Shown piece by piece: positions 46,111-54,972 of a stretch of DNA of 64,000 bases. The translations under genes were made by a program, and so were the position numbers. How positions within the stretch are numbered: position 1 is the stretch's first letter; each line of letters starts with the position of its first letter. A model generated the notes under the pieces. It was not told where the DNA came from and ran no database searches. It worked only from the letters and a program-made list of their open reading frames with translations. This stretch comes from Acetobacter peroxydans (lineage in GTDB: Bacteria; Pseudomonadota; Alphaproteobacteria; Acetobacterales; Acetobacteraceae), in contig NZ_BJMV01000007.1 of assembly GCF_006539345.1 (NCBI RefSeq), positions 109,045-173,044 on the forward strand, given 5' to 3'.

Positions 46111-47355
46111 ATGCAGGTATGGCTGGCCGTGGTGTATGGTGTGGTGGCAGGGAGCGTCCTGTCTTCCGTTCCGTTCGCATTCTCGCGCCTGTTTTCATCG
46201 AGCGCGCGCGGCGATGCGCTCGGTGAGACGCCCCGTCGGGTGGAGGTGCCCTATGGTCTGCCGCTTGAAGAAGTCATGGCCTGCCTGCCCGCCGCGACAC
46301 TGGCGCTGAACGACTCCCGCCTGCCCTGCGTGATCTCGCCTGAAGCCCACAGGCAGTTCCGTGACTGTATTGGCAGCATTGTCCGGCATCCGGCTTTCCA
46401 GAACCGGGTTGAGTACCTGCTCTCGAATGACGAGAGCAGCAGTGCACCGGAAGAGGCTGTGGTGGTGCTGGATATTCCCCGTTACCGGGTTATCCGCGCA
46501 TGGCTGCGTAAAAAAGCTGTGCCCGCCACCCTGATGGGAGAGGCACCGCGCAAGGGGGGGATGACAACTGTCGTATTTGTCGCCCTGCATGATGAGACTG
46601 AAGCCGTTATGGCGGAGCGCCAGCACACGGATTTTGTCGCCTTTGCCAGCCACGAACTGCGCACGCCGCTGGCGGCCCTGCTGGGGTTTATAGAAACCCT
46701 GCAAGGGCCTGCGGCAGATGACCCTGTGGCCCAGCGTGAGTTTTTGGAAATCATGCACACGCAGGCCCGGCGTATGCAGCGGCTTCTGGATAGCCTGTTG
46801 TACCTCTCGCGTGTGCAGATGCAGGAGCATCTGCGTCCGACGGAGGTGGTCGATGTGGCGGCTCTGCTCAGCCATCTGAAAAGGGAAACGGTCGGGCTTC
46901 TGGCGGGTAAGGAGGCTGCCCTTACGGTGGAAATCCCCAAGGATAAAACCCTGCGGGTGGAAGGCGATGAGGCGCAGCTTTTTCAGGTTCTGATGAATCT
47001 GGTGGAAAATGCACTGAAATACGGTCTGGCGGCCAAGGTAAAGCCGGAGGGGCGCCTGTCCATTACCGTGCGCGGCGAGCGAGCCCCCCCGGATGCGGGC
47101 TGGCCTGCCACGCCGGGCGTGGTGCTGAGTGTGGCCGATACGGGGCCGGGTATTCCTGCGCGCCATCTCTCACGCCTGACGGAACGCTTTTACCGTGTGG
47201 CGAAAACAGCCGCCAGCGTGCAGGGCAGCGGCCTTGGTCTGGCGATCGTGCAGCACGTTGTGACCCGGCATGGCGGGCGGTTTGTTGTGCGCAGTGTGGT
47301 GGGGCAAGGCACGGAATGTTGCGTGTGGTTGCCGCTGGCGGATGCAGTGTCATAA
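46111..47355 (+). CDS. phoR: Phosphate regulon sensor histidine kinase PhoR
   Basis: The 414-residue kinase has one N-terminal membrane segment (about residues 3-25) and no large periplasmic domain, as in PhoR. A PAS-like region covers about 55-160. The H-box is FASHELRTPLAALLGF with His181. The N box (LVENALKYG), G1 (DTGPGIP) and G2 (GSGLGLAI) follow. It would phosphorylate PhoB. phoU and pstCAB, which normally transmit the phosphate signal, are not adjacent. The stop codon lies within the Pho box of the next gene. Confidence 0.92.
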   Translation: MQVWLAVVYGVVAGSVLSSVPFAFSRLFSSSARGDALGETPRRVEVPYGLPLEEVMACLPAATLALNDSRLPCVISPEAHRQFRDCIGSIVRHPAFQNRVEYLLSNDESSSAPEEAVVVLDIPRYRVIRAWLRKKAVPATLMGEAPRKGGMTTVVFVALHDETEAVMAERQHTDFVAFASHELRTPLAALLGFIETLQGPAADDPVAQREFLEIMHTQARRMQRLLDSLLYLSRVQMQEHLRPTEVVDVAALLSHLKRETVGLLAGKEAALTVEIPKDKTLRVEGDEAQLFQVLMNLVENALKYGLAAKVKPEGRLSITVRGERAPPDAGWPATPGVVLSVADTGPGIPARHLSRLTERFYRVAKTAASVQGSGLGLAIVQHVVTRHGGRFVVRSVVGQGTECCVWLPLADAVS

Positions 47356-47376
47356 ATCTGTAATGTAAATGTCCTG
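47348..47376 (+). promoter_or_regulatory. Pho box of pstS overlapping the phoR stop codon
   Basis: Three half-sites at an 11-bp period: TGTCATA, TGTAATG and TGTCCTG, separated by AATC and TAAA. The first is a perfect match to the PhoB half-site, and the AATC spacer matches the enterobacterial consensus. It lies about 90 bases before the pstS start. Confidence 0.8.
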
Positions 47377-47465
47377 AAAACATCACACCGTTTCAGGGGG
47401 CGCTCCTTTAAGCACGTGGGCGCGGCAAGCCGCCGCAAGCTCACGGCAAAGGGATTTATCCAACA

Positions 47466-48488
47466 ATGCGTCTTTCAATCAGGTCTGGAGTGTGTCTGGC
47501 AGCTGTTACGAGCCTCCTGGCCACTTTTCCGGCGGTATCCCGGGCTGAAAACGTGACTGGCGCTGGTTCCAGCTTTGCGGCCCCCATTTACGAATCCTGG
47601 GGCGCGGCGGCCAAGACGGCAACCGGTGTTACGGTCAACTATCAGAGCGTTGGCTCCAGCGCGGGACAGAACCAGATTCTGGCCGGAACGGTTGACTTCG
47701 GTGCATCTGATGCCCCGATGGATGCCAAAAAGCTCGAAGCGGGTCACCTCTTCCAGTTCCCGACGGTCATGGGCGGCATTGTTCCGGTTGTCAACATCCC
47801 CGGCATCAAGCCTGATGCCATTACCCTGAGCGGTGAAGTCCTGGCCGGGATCTATGCGGGCGATATCACCACCTGGGATGATGCCAAGATTGCGGCACTG
47901 AATCCCGGCGTGCATCTGCCCGATACGGCGATTGCTCCTGTGCACCGTGCGGACGGTTCGGGCACCACCTTCGTGTTCACCTCCTATCTGGCCGATTCCT
48001 CGGATAGCTGGAAGCAGAACCAGGGTGCCAGCACCTCCATCAACTGGCCGAGCGGCCTGGGCGCGCGTGGCAATGACGGCGTGGCGGCTACGGTGCGTAA
48101 TACCGAAGGCGCTATCGGTTATGTCGAATTCGCCTATGCCAGCCGCAACCACCTGACCACGGTGCGCCTGCGCAACAAGGCGGGTACGAATGTTGCCGCC
48201 GGTCTGCTGAGCTTTTCCCATGCAGCCGAAGCCGCCGACTGGAAGAGCGCGCAGCACTTCGCCATCAACCTGCTGAACACGCCCGGCAAGGACGCCTGGC
48301 CGGTTGTTTCCGCAACCTATGTGCTGGTGCCGGTGCCTGCCCGCAACCCAGCGCGTGACGAAGCCGTGCGCACCTTCTTCTCCTGGGACTTTGCCAACGG
48401 CGATAGCGCCGCCGAGAAGCTGGATTACGTTCCCCTGCCCAAGAGCGTGAAGGATGACATCCTCGCGGCATGGAAGAGCGGAAAGTAA
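47466..48488 (+). CDS. pstS: Phosphate ABC transporter substrate-binding protein PstS
   Basis: The 340-residue periplasmic protein has a signal peptide ending near VSRAENV (about residue 27). The mature start is VTGAGSSFAAPIYESWG, then YQSVGSSAGQNQI, DFGASDAPM and HRADGSGTTFVFTSYL, all phosphate-contacting blocks of PstS. pstC, pstA, pstB and phoU do not follow; instead a terminator and then a phosphate-type porin gene come next. The permease must lie elsewhere in the genome. Confidence 0.96.
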   Translation: MRLSIRSGVCLAAVTSLLATFPAVSRAENVTGAGSSFAAPIYESWGAAAKTATGVTVNYQSVGSSAGQNQILAGTVDFGASDAPMDAKKLEAGHLFQFPTVMGGIVPVVNIPGIKPDAITLSGEVLAGIYAGDITTWDDAKIAALNPGVHLPDTAIAPVHRADGSGTTFVFTSYLADSSDSWKQNQGASTSINWPSGLGARGNDGVAATVRNTEGAIGYVEFAYASRNHLTTVRLRNKAGTNVAAGLLSFSHAAEAADWKSAQHFAINLLNTPGKDAWPVVSATYVLVPVPARNPARDEAVRTFFSWDFANGDSAAEKLDYVPLPKSVKDDILAAWKSGK

Positions 48489-48536
48489 AAGTCCGAACAA
48501 GGTTTTTTTCGACCTGTTTGTGGATGTCCATGAAAG

Positions 48537-48567
48537 AAAGCGGTTTGGTTTGCCAGGCCGCTTTTTT
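48537..48567 (+). terminator. Rho-independent terminator after pstS
   Basis: AAAGCGGTTTGG can pair with CCAGGCCGCTTT (two G-U pairs) around TTTG and is followed by a T-run. Its end abuts the Pho repeat array of the porin gene. Confidence 0.7.
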
Positions 48568-48604
48568 CATGAAACCGTAATGAAACCCTCATTGAAGCGT
48601 CACA
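48565..48604 (+). promoter_or_regulatory. Tandem array of four Pho half-sites before the porin gene
   Basis: TTTCATG, CGTAATG, CCTCATT and CGTCACA follow each other at an exact 11-bp period, with spacers AAAC, AAAC and GAAG. Agreement with TGTCATA ranges from 4 to 6 of 7. It ends 58 bases before the porin ATG. The same region also reads as a weaker repeat on the other strand. Confidence 0.65.
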
Positions 48605-48662
48605 CGCAAAAGCGAGCGGACACGGTATCCATCCCTCACTGTTTTACTTGTGGAATGGTATA

Positions 48663-50351
48663 ATGCGCTGCAAACCTCTTTTTCCAACAATTGCTTTTAC
48701 GACCATGCTGCTGTCCGGGATCGCTCCCGTGGCTCAGGCTGCATCAGTTGATGACGCCGAGATTCGCGCCCTGCGAGCGGAAATGGCCTCCATGCGCCGC
48801 GAAATGCAGCAGCAGATTGTTACCCTCAGGTCACAGCTTGCCAAGACTGATGCAGCCCAGAAGCAGGCCACCCGTGGCCACCACGCCAGCCGCCAGATTT
48901 CTTCAGGGCCGGTTGAGCATGGCGTGCAGTTTGATGATGCAGCCCTGCACAAGCCCATTGGCCCCAGTGGCGTTGGCACTCCGCCTTCCGACCGTGGTGA
49001 TACCATGTCCTGGAAGGATTTCCGGGCGGCGACCGCGAAGGACGAGGAAGTGCGCGTGGGTGGCATGAATATCGGCTTCCCCAAAGGCCGCTTTACGGTT
49101 TCGACTGAGGATGGCGCTTACGCTCTGTCCATCGGTCTGGCCTTTCATGAAGACTTCGGCGGCTTTATGGGCATGTCTTCCGCTCCTGGGCAGACCCGTG
49201 GCGATTTCTCCGGTCTGACTGAAAACGCCCGTCGCCTGCGTATTCCCTTTACATTCCGCTACAAGGACTGGGTGGCCAACGTAACACCAGACTTTGGCGC
49301 GGGTAATGTGGACGGCGCTACGACTGATCAGACCCTGTACGAAGCGAACCTGAATTATACAGGCCTGCACAACACGATCCTGACGGTTGGTTACTTCCAG
49401 CCGCGCGTGACGGAAGAAGATTCCGAAAGCTCGAACGACTTCATGATGATGGAGCGTCCGAATATCACCAACGTCGTGCGTAACATTTCCGCAGGCGACG
49501 CCCGCTTCAGCCTTGGTGGCCTGCATTACGAAAAGCGGTGGTGGATTGCTGCTTACTTCACCGGGCAGAGCTTTGGTGGGCGCAGCGGCTACACAGGCCC
49601 CAACCAGAACCAGACCAACAACCCGCTTGGCGGCACTTTCCGCGTTGCCGGACGTCCGTTCGTGTCGAAAGATGTCGATCTGCATGTTGGTATTTCGGCT
49701 GTCAGCTCCTTCCGTCCTGCGACAAATTCCGCCACCGGAGCGCGTAGCTACTCAGCGGGCGGCAACCCGGAAGTGGCGCTTACAACAACCAACCTTCTGG
49801 GAAGCGGCACAATGACCAATGTTGACTCTGTCTGGGCGGCTGGCCCGGAACTGGGTCTGCGCTGGAAAAAGTTTGTTGTTAAAGCTGAGTATTACAATAT
49901 CGGCGTGACCCGCTCCCTTGGTGCCGTTGATTACGCAAAGGGAATGGGCAACGTGAACCTTGATGGGTATTACGTGGCGGCCAACTATACCCTGTTTGGC
50001 AAAGGCCGTGCCTATAACGAAAAAGAAGGGGCCTTTGGTGCGCCGGGTGTTGAACACGAATTTGACCCGAAGCATGGCTACTGGGGTGCGCTTGAGCTGA
50101 CAGGCCGTTACAGCGTCAGCGATTTTCATGACGTCGCCATTAACGGTACCGCACCCGGCAAGAATAACGGCAATCAGCAGACAGTGTGGTCCGGTGGCCT
50201 GAACTGGTATCCGAACCGCCACTTCCGCGTGATGCTGGATTTCAACCATTTTATGGTGAGCGGCAATGGAACCGGAGATTCGATCGGTGTGATCAACGGT
50301 TACGGCCGCGATGGCAACTCTCTGGCGGCCCGTGTTCAGGCAGCCTTCTAA
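48663..50351 (+). CDS. OprO/OprP-type (phosphate-selective) outer-membrane porin
   Basis: The 562-residue protein has a signal peptide (ending PVAQAAS, about residue 26) and then a heptad-rich coiled coil (DDAEIRALRAEMASMRREMQQQIVTLRSQL), typical of trimeric porins of this family. From about residue 130 a beta barrel follows, with alternating aromatic strands and a terminal VQAAF, ending in Phe as outer-membrane proteins do. Membership of the Porin_O_P family is inferred from this layout. The Pho repeat array and pstS neighbour support phosphate or polyphosphate uptake. An ATG at 48648 is possible, but 48663 is preferred. Confidence 0.85.
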   Translation: MRCKPLFPTIAFTTMLLSGIAPVAQAASVDDAEIRALRAEMASMRREMQQQIVTLRSQLAKTDAAQKQATRGHHASRQISSGPVEHGVQFDDAALHKPIGPSGVGTPPSDRGDTMSWKDFRAATAKDEEVRVGGMNIGFPKGRFTVSTEDGAYALSIGLAFHEDFGGFMGMSSAPGQTRGDFSGLTENARRLRIPFTFRYKDWVANVTPDFGAGNVDGATTDQTLYEANLNYTGLHNTILTVGYFQPRVTEEDSESSNDFMMMERPNITNVVRNISAGDARFSLGGLHYEKRWWIAAYFTGQSFGGRSGYTGPNQNQTNNPLGGTFRVAGRPFVSKDVDLHVGISAVSSFRPATNSATGARSYSAGGNPEVALTTTNLLGSGTMTNVDSVWAAGPELGLRWKKFVVKAEYYNIGVTRSLGAVDYAKGMGNVNLDGYYVAANYTLFGKGRAYNEKEGAFGAPGVEHEFDPKHGYWGALELTGRYSVSDFHDVAINGTAPGKNNGNQQTVWSGGLNWYPNRHFRVMLDFNHFMVSGNGTGDSIGVINGYGRDGNSLAARVQAAF

Positions 50352-50396
50352 GGTATCCTGACCCCGGTTCTTCCGGTTTTGGAAAACTCACATTGG

Positions 50397-50430
50397 ACGG
50401 GCCATTCCTTTCGGGATGGCCCGTTTTTTT
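50397..50430 (+). terminator. Rho-independent terminator after the porin gene
   Basis: ACGGGCCATTCC pairs with GGGATGGCCCGT around a short loop and is followed by seven Ts. Confidence 0.9.
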
Positions 50431-50480
50431 ATGACAACAGGCAAGGGCCGTCAGAGTTGCATATGTGCAATGGCTGTTGT

Positions 50481-51809
50481 TCAGACCGGGGGTTTGGCGG
50501 GCAGGCGGGTGACAAGAAGCTGGTTGATACGGAAGCCTTCCACGTCCACCACTTCAAAACGAAAGCCTGAGGCGTCCACCCGGTCGGTCTTGCGGGCCAT
50601 ACGGCGCAGGCGATGCATGATAAACCCGCTGATCGTGTCGAACTGCTCATGGTCGGGCAGGGAGAGAATGCCCAGTTCGCGCATGACATCGCCAATGGGG
50701 GCGGCGCCGTCCACCAGCCAGGAATTTTCATCACGGCGGACAATGGCCTGTTCCTCGAAGGGGCTGGCCACGCCGTCCATCAGCACGCCCATGATGTCCT
50801 TGAAGGTAATCAGCCCCACCACCAGACCGTATTCGTTGACTACAAGGGCAAAGCCTGTGCCGTGGCTGTCAAACTGCGCCAGGGTGTCCCACAGGTGCAG
50901 GGTTTCAGGCACAGACAGCACATCGCGCCGCAGGCGGGCGATGGGGTTGCCACGTGGCTGTTCCACCGGAATGGCGTTGGGGTCCACCACCGAGGCCAGC
51001 ACGTCTTCCGCCCGGATGGAGCCGATGACCTTGTCCAGCCCGCCATTGCATAGCGGATAGCGTGAATAGGGGGCCGCGCGTACCTTGTCGTAGTTGTGTT
51101 CGGTCGTGTCCTGAATATCCAGAAACACGATTTCATCACGCGGGGTCATGGCGGATGTGACGGAACGGTCCTGTAGCGCCAGCACGTTACCGATCATCTG
51201 GTGTTCCTGCTGGAGCAGCGCACCCGAAGCCGTGCCAGCGGCCAGAATGGCGCGCAGGTCTTCAGGGGTTACCGGCTCCACCGCCGAGGCCGCGGGAATT
51301 TTCAGCGCGTGCAATACGGCATCCGAGATGCGGGAGAACGTCCAGACAAACGGGTACAGCACGCGCAGCGCCACGCGGGGAAACCAGCCGATGGCCAGTG
51401 CCACCCGGTTGGGGTCGTTCATGGCAACCCGTTTGGGCAGCAGATCAGCAAACAGGACGAAGACGCCAGTTACGAACAGGAAGCTCGTGGCGGAAGCGAT
51501 GTTCTGTGCCCACCATTCCGAGACATGCCACTGGCGCAGGAAGTCGGTCAGCGGCGGGGTGAGCATTTCAGAACTGACGATACCGCCCAGAATCCCCACG
51601 CCGTTGAGGCAGATCTGGATAACGGTCATGACCTGCCCGCTGTTGCGGCGCAGGGCGAGAAAGGCCTGCGCCTTGCGATTGCCTGCTTCGGCCTGGCTGC
51701 GAAGGCGCACCTCGCGCGCGGCGGCAAAGGAAATTTCTGAAAGTGAGATCAGCACGCTGACTGCAATGAGCAGCGCAAGGGCCAGAAGGCCCATGATAAA
51801 CAGGAGCAA
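50481..51809 (-). CDS. CNNM/CBS-domain membrane protein (CorC/TlyC, hemolysin family)
   Basis: The 442-residue protein has an N-terminal DUF21 (CNNM) membrane domain with about three to four helices (residues 1-190), including SLSEISFAAAREVRLR and a CLNGVGILGGIVSSEM segment. Two CBS domains follow (about 205-330; AMTPRDEIVFLDI, FALVVNEYGLVVGLITFKDIMG). The CorC_HlyC C-terminal domain covers about 350-440. Related proteins export magnesium or act in magnesium and cobalt homeostasis, and the hemolysin name is historical. A 16-bp palindrome lies 25 bases before the start codon. Confidence 0.9.
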   Translation of the reverse strand: MLLFIMGLLALALLIAVSVLISLSEISFAAAREVRLRSQAEAGNRKAQAFLALRRNSGQVMTVIQICLNGVGILGGIVSSEMLTPPLTDFLRQWHVSEWWAQNIASATSFLFVTGVFVLFADLLPKRVAMNDPNRVALAIGWFPRVALRVLYPFVWTFSRISDAVLHALKIPAASAVEPVTPEDLRAILAAGTASGALLQQEHQMIGNVLALQDRSVTSAMTPRDEIVFLDIQDTTEHNYDKVRAAPYSRYPLCNGGLDKVIGSIRAEDVLASVVDPNAIPVEQPRGNPIARLRRDVLSVPETLHLWDTLAQFDSHGTGFALVVNEYGLVVGLITFKDIMGVLMDGVASPFEEQAIVRRDENSWLVDGAAPIGDVMRELGILSLPDHEQFDTISGFIMHRLRRMARKTDRVDASGFRFEVVDVEGFRINQLLVTRLPAKPPV

Positions 51810-51833
51810 GAGAGTGTCCGGTCAGTATGATAT

Positions 51834-51849
51834 TACAATAATTATTGTA
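51834..51849. promoter_or_regulatory. Perfect 16-bp palindrome (putative operator)
   Basis: TACAATAATTATTGTA is its own reverse complement. It sits between the divergent CNNM/CBS and AcuI-like genes, 24 bases before the first and overlapping the likely -10 region of that gene. AT-rich palindromes of this size are typical binding sites of dimeric regulators; the regulator is unknown. Confidence 0.55.
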
Positions 51850-52083
51850 TCTATAGTCCCTACAGGGGCCGACAGGCCAATGTATTTTTTATGCGATGCC
51901 GCATGGCAAGGCATATAATTGTTTTTATGTAGGTTATCAAAACTCTGTCAGACATGAACATCGGCACTTTTCTGACGTTGAAGGCCTGCTACCTTCCGCC
52001 GGACACAATCCGGCGCAGGCGCGCAGAGAGGACAAGGGGCAGCTCCGCAGGGGCCACCTCGTTTGCATGATATGGAAGAGCGT

Positions 52084-53076
52084 ATGTTTGAAGCTTTGTA
52101 CATAGAAAAAACCGCCGAAGGTGCTCAGCATGTGGCCTTGCGCACCCTTCCTGACGAGGCTCTACCGCAGGGTGATGTGACGGTGCGCGTGCTCTGGTCG
52201 AGCCTGAATTACAAGGATGCGCTGGCCATTACGGGCAGGGGGCCGGTTGTCAGGGCCTGGCCCATGGTGCCGGGTGTGGACGCAGCGGGCATTGTGGAGC
52301 AGACGACCTCGCCCGCGTTTCAGGTCGGGCAGACGGTGGTGCTGAATGGCTGCGGCGCGGGGGAGCTGCATTGGGGCGGCTACGCGCAGCGCCTGCGCGT
52401 GCCGGCCGACTGGCTGGTGTCACTGCCCGCCGGGCTGGATGCCTTTCAGGCCATGGCGTTGGGTACAGCGGGCTTTACGGCCATGCTCTGCGTGATGGCG
52501 CTGGAACGTGAGGGAGTAAGGCCGTCCGACGGGCCGGTTCTGGTTACAGGGGCCACGGGCGGGGTCGGGAGCGTGGCTGTCATGCTGTTGGCCCGGCTGG
52601 GTTACGAAGTCGTGGCGGTAACCGGGCGGCTGGAGGAGCAGCCTTATTTGCAAAGTCTCGGGGCGCATGAGGCTCTGCCGCGCGCGCTGTTTGAAGCTCC
52701 GCTGCGGCCGCTGGAAAAAGCCCGTTGGGCCGGGGCGGTGGATGTGGCCGGGGGGCATGTGCTGGCCGCAGTCTGCGCGGGGATGCGGCCGCAGGGCGTG
52801 GTGACGGCCTGCGGGCTGGCGGGGGGCATGGATTTTCCCGCGACGGTCGCCCCGTTCATTCTGCGCGGGGTTACCTTGGTGGGCATAGACAGTGTGATGT
52901 GTCCGCGCCCCCTGCGGCAGACAGCATGGCAGCGTCTGGCGGAACTGGTGGACCTGAAGCGTCTGGCCGGGCTGAGCCGCACCGTGCCACTGGCGGCCGT
53001 GCCGCAGGCGGCGGAAGATCTGCTCGAAAGCCGCCTGAAAGGCCGGATCGTGGTGGAAATTCCGCAGCCAGCGTGA
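52084..53076 (+). CDS. acuI: AcuI/YhdH-type NADPH-dependent acryloyl-CoA reductase (MDR family)
   Basis: The 330-residue medium-chain dehydrogenase/reductase lacks zinc-site cysteines. It shows YKDALAITGRGPVVRAWPMVPGVDAAG, the nucleotide-binding VTGATGGVGSVAVMLLARLGYEV (about 155-177) and the AcuI-type VTACGLAGGMDFPATVAPFILRGVTLVGIDS. Family members reduce acryloyl-CoA to propionyl-CoA or act on quinones. The ATG at 52084 has GGAAGAG upstream; TTG 52063 and ATG 52072 are alternatives. It converges on an SDR gene. Confidence 0.88.
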   Translation: MFEALYIEKTAEGAQHVALRTLPDEALPQGDVTVRVLWSSLNYKDALAITGRGPVVRAWPMVPGVDAAGIVEQTTSPAFQVGQTVVLNGCGAGELHWGGYAQRLRVPADWLVSLPAGLDAFQAMALGTAGFTAMLCVMALEREGVRPSDGPVLVTGATGGVGSVAVMLLARLGYEVVAVTGRLEEQPYLQSLGAHEALPRALFEAPLRPLEKARWAGAVDVAGGHVLAAVCAGMRPQGVVTACGLAGGMDFPATVAPFILRGVTLVGIDSVMCPRPLRQTAWQRLAELVDLKRLAGLSRTVPLAAVPQAAEDLLESRLKGRIVVEIPQPA

Positions 53077-53092
53077 GGGATACAGGGTTGCC

Positions 53093-53120
53093 CCTGCCCT
53101 GTAGAAAGGACAGGGGCAGG
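53093..53120. terminator. Imperfect hairpin between convergent genes
   Basis: CCTGCCCTGT pairs with ACAGGGGCAGG except for one bulged G, around AGAAAGG. It lies between the stops of the AcuI-like and SDR genes. There is no T-run, so its strength as a terminator is doubtful. Confidence 0.35.
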
Positions 53121-53125
53121 CGCGA

Positions 53126-53857
53126 TCAGGCTTCCAGACCGCCATCGACCGGTAGGGCGGCTCCCGTTACGTAACCGGCCTGCGGGCTGGCCAGGAACGA
53201 CACCATATCGGCAATGTCACGCGCCTTGCCGTACGCGCCGGTTGCAACAAAGCTACGGATCAGCGCGGCCACTTCGCCGCTGTCGGGGTTCAGGTCGGTG
53301 TCGATCGGGCCGGGTTCCACCACATTGGCGGTAATGCCGCGCGGGCCAAGGTCACGCGCGACGCCCTTGGCGAAACCGCGCAGCGCCGCCTTGGTGGCCG
53401 CATACAGCGAAATACCGGGGAACGGCGCGCGCGCGCCAAAGGCGGAACCGATATAGATAATCCGCCCGCCCCTGGTCATGTGCTTGGTGGCTTCCATGGT
53501 TTCCACCATGGCGGCGCGCACGTTCAGGTTGAGGATATGCTCAATCTGGCTGACGCTCATTTCGTTGATCGGGCCGGAAAAGAACGTGCCCGCGTTGCAC
53601 ACCAGCGCGTCGATCCGGCCGAAAACCACCATGGTCTCGCCAATGACTTCGCGATTGCCTTCCACCGAGGCGCCGTTGGCCTTGATGGTCAGGGCCTTGC
53701 GGCCCATTCCACGGATTTTTTCAGCGATCTGTTCGGCTGCCGCAGCATTGCTGGCGTAGGAAAGGGCGATGTCATAGCCGTCTGAGGCCAGGCGTTCGGC
53801 AATGGCCGCGCCAATCCCACGGCTGCCACCGGTCACGAGCGCTACACGTTGTGTCAT
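53126..53857 (-). CDS. Short-chain dehydrogenase/reductase
   Basis: The 243-residue SDR has the cofactor motif TGGSRGIGAAIA (residues 9-20), CNAG and the catalytic Ser-Tyr-Lys (IGSAFG, then YAATKAAL), with a normal C-terminal PVDGGL ending. It most resembles 3-oxoacyl-ACP-reductase-like SDRs, but substrate cannot be assigned from sequence alone. It follows argC at 45 bases on the same strand and may be co-transcribed. Confidence 0.88.
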   Translation of the reverse strand: MTQRVALVTGGSRGIGAAIAERLASDGYDIALSYASNAAAAEQIAEKIRGMGRKALTIKANGASVEGNREVIGETMVVFGRIDALVCNAGTFFSGPINEMSVSQIEHILNLNVRAAMVETMEATKHMTRGGRIIYIGSAFGARAPFPGISLYAATKAALRGFAKGVARDLGPRGITANVVEPGPIDTDLNPDSGEVAALIRSFVATGAYGKARDIADMVSFLASPQAGYVTGAALPVDGGLEA

Positions 53858-53902
53858 GTCTGTCAGACCTTTTCTGTTTTAAAACCAGCCCCGGCGGCTT
53901 GC

Positions 53903-54817
53903 TTACGAAAGCCCCAGCATGAGCCGGATATTCTGCAACGCCGCTCCGGACGCGCCCTTGCCCAGATTATCCAGCCGTGCCGTCAGTAGGGCATGGCGGG
54001 TGTGGGGGGTGCCATGCACGCGTAGTTCCATAATGTCGCTATGGGCGAGAGCTTCGGCGGAAAGTGCGTTATCGGCCGTTACCACCCGCACATGATCCTG
54101 CCCCGCATAATGCCGGGCCAGAATGTCGTGCAGGTCGGCCGCGGTGGGCGCACCTTCCAGCATGGACAGGTGCAGCGGAATGGAGACGATCATGCCTTGC
54201 GCGAAATGTCCGACCGACGGTACGAACAGCGGCCGTGCCGTAAGCCCCGCATGGGTATGGATTTCCGGCACGTGCTTGTGCTCCAGCGTCAGCCCGTAAA
54301 GCTCGAAAGCCGGGCCGCCATCGCGCTCATGGGCTTCGATCATCTGCCGCCCGCCGCCGCTGTACCCGCTGACGGCATTGATGCAGACAGGGTAATGCGC
54401 GGGCAGCACGCCAGCCTGAATCAGCGGACGGAGCAGGCCAATGGCGCCCGTGGGGTAACAGCCGGGGTTGGAAACACGCGGAGCCGAGGAGATGGCATTG
54501 GCCTGCTCGGGCGAGAGTTCAGGAAAACCATAGACCCATGTGGGGTCGGTTCTGAACGCCGTGCTGGCGTCAAGCAGGCGCGGCGCGTCTGCTCCCAGTT
54601 CCACCGCCATGGCCTCGGCTTCGCGGGAGGCGGCGTCGGGCAGGCAGAGTACCACCAGATCGGCCTCGGCCATGGCGGCCTTGCGCGCATCGCGGTCCTT
54701 GCGCAGGGCCGGGTCGATGGAATGCAGGCGCACCGGCAGGGCGCTCAGGCGTTCGCGGATACCAAGCCCCGTTGTGCCTGCCTCGCCATCAATGAATACG
54801 ACTGGTTGCTGCGCCAT
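53903..54817 (-). CDS. argC: N-acetyl-gamma-glutamyl-phosphate reductase (short type)
   Basis: The 304-residue enzyme of arginine synthesis matches the shorter (type 2) ArgC group: [18 protein letters not shown] in the NADP-binding start, and the catalytic cysteine in [37 protein letters not shown] and [14 protein letters not shown] follow. The ATG at 54817 has a GGAGAA site. The upstream 155 bases are shared with the divergent mazG gene. Confidence 0.95.
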   Translation of the reverse strand: MAQQPVVFIDGEAGTTGLGIRERLSALPVRLHSIDPALRKDRDARKAAMAEADLVVLCLPDAASREAEAMAVELGADAPRLLDASTAFRTDPTWVYGFPELSPEQANAISSAPRVSNPGCYPTGAIGLLRPLIQAGVLPAHYPVCINAVSGYSGGGRQMIEAHERDGGPAFELYGLTLEHKHVPEIHTHAGLTARPLFVPSVGHFAQGMIVSIPLHLSMLEGAPTAADLHDILARHYAGQDHVRVVTADNALSAEALAHSDIMELRVHGTPHTRHALLTARLDNLGKGASGAALQNIRLMLGLS

Positions 54818-54972
54818 TCTGATTCTCCGCGTTGCGCCTGCGTGCCAGCCCGGCGCGGCCGGTGGGGGCGCGTGAGCGGGGTGCATGGACGTAAGAGCGT
54901 TTTATGGCACAATACGCCCGCGATAAAGCCCGCATGTGGCAGGGCTGGCAGAACAGGATGGATGCAGGCGGC

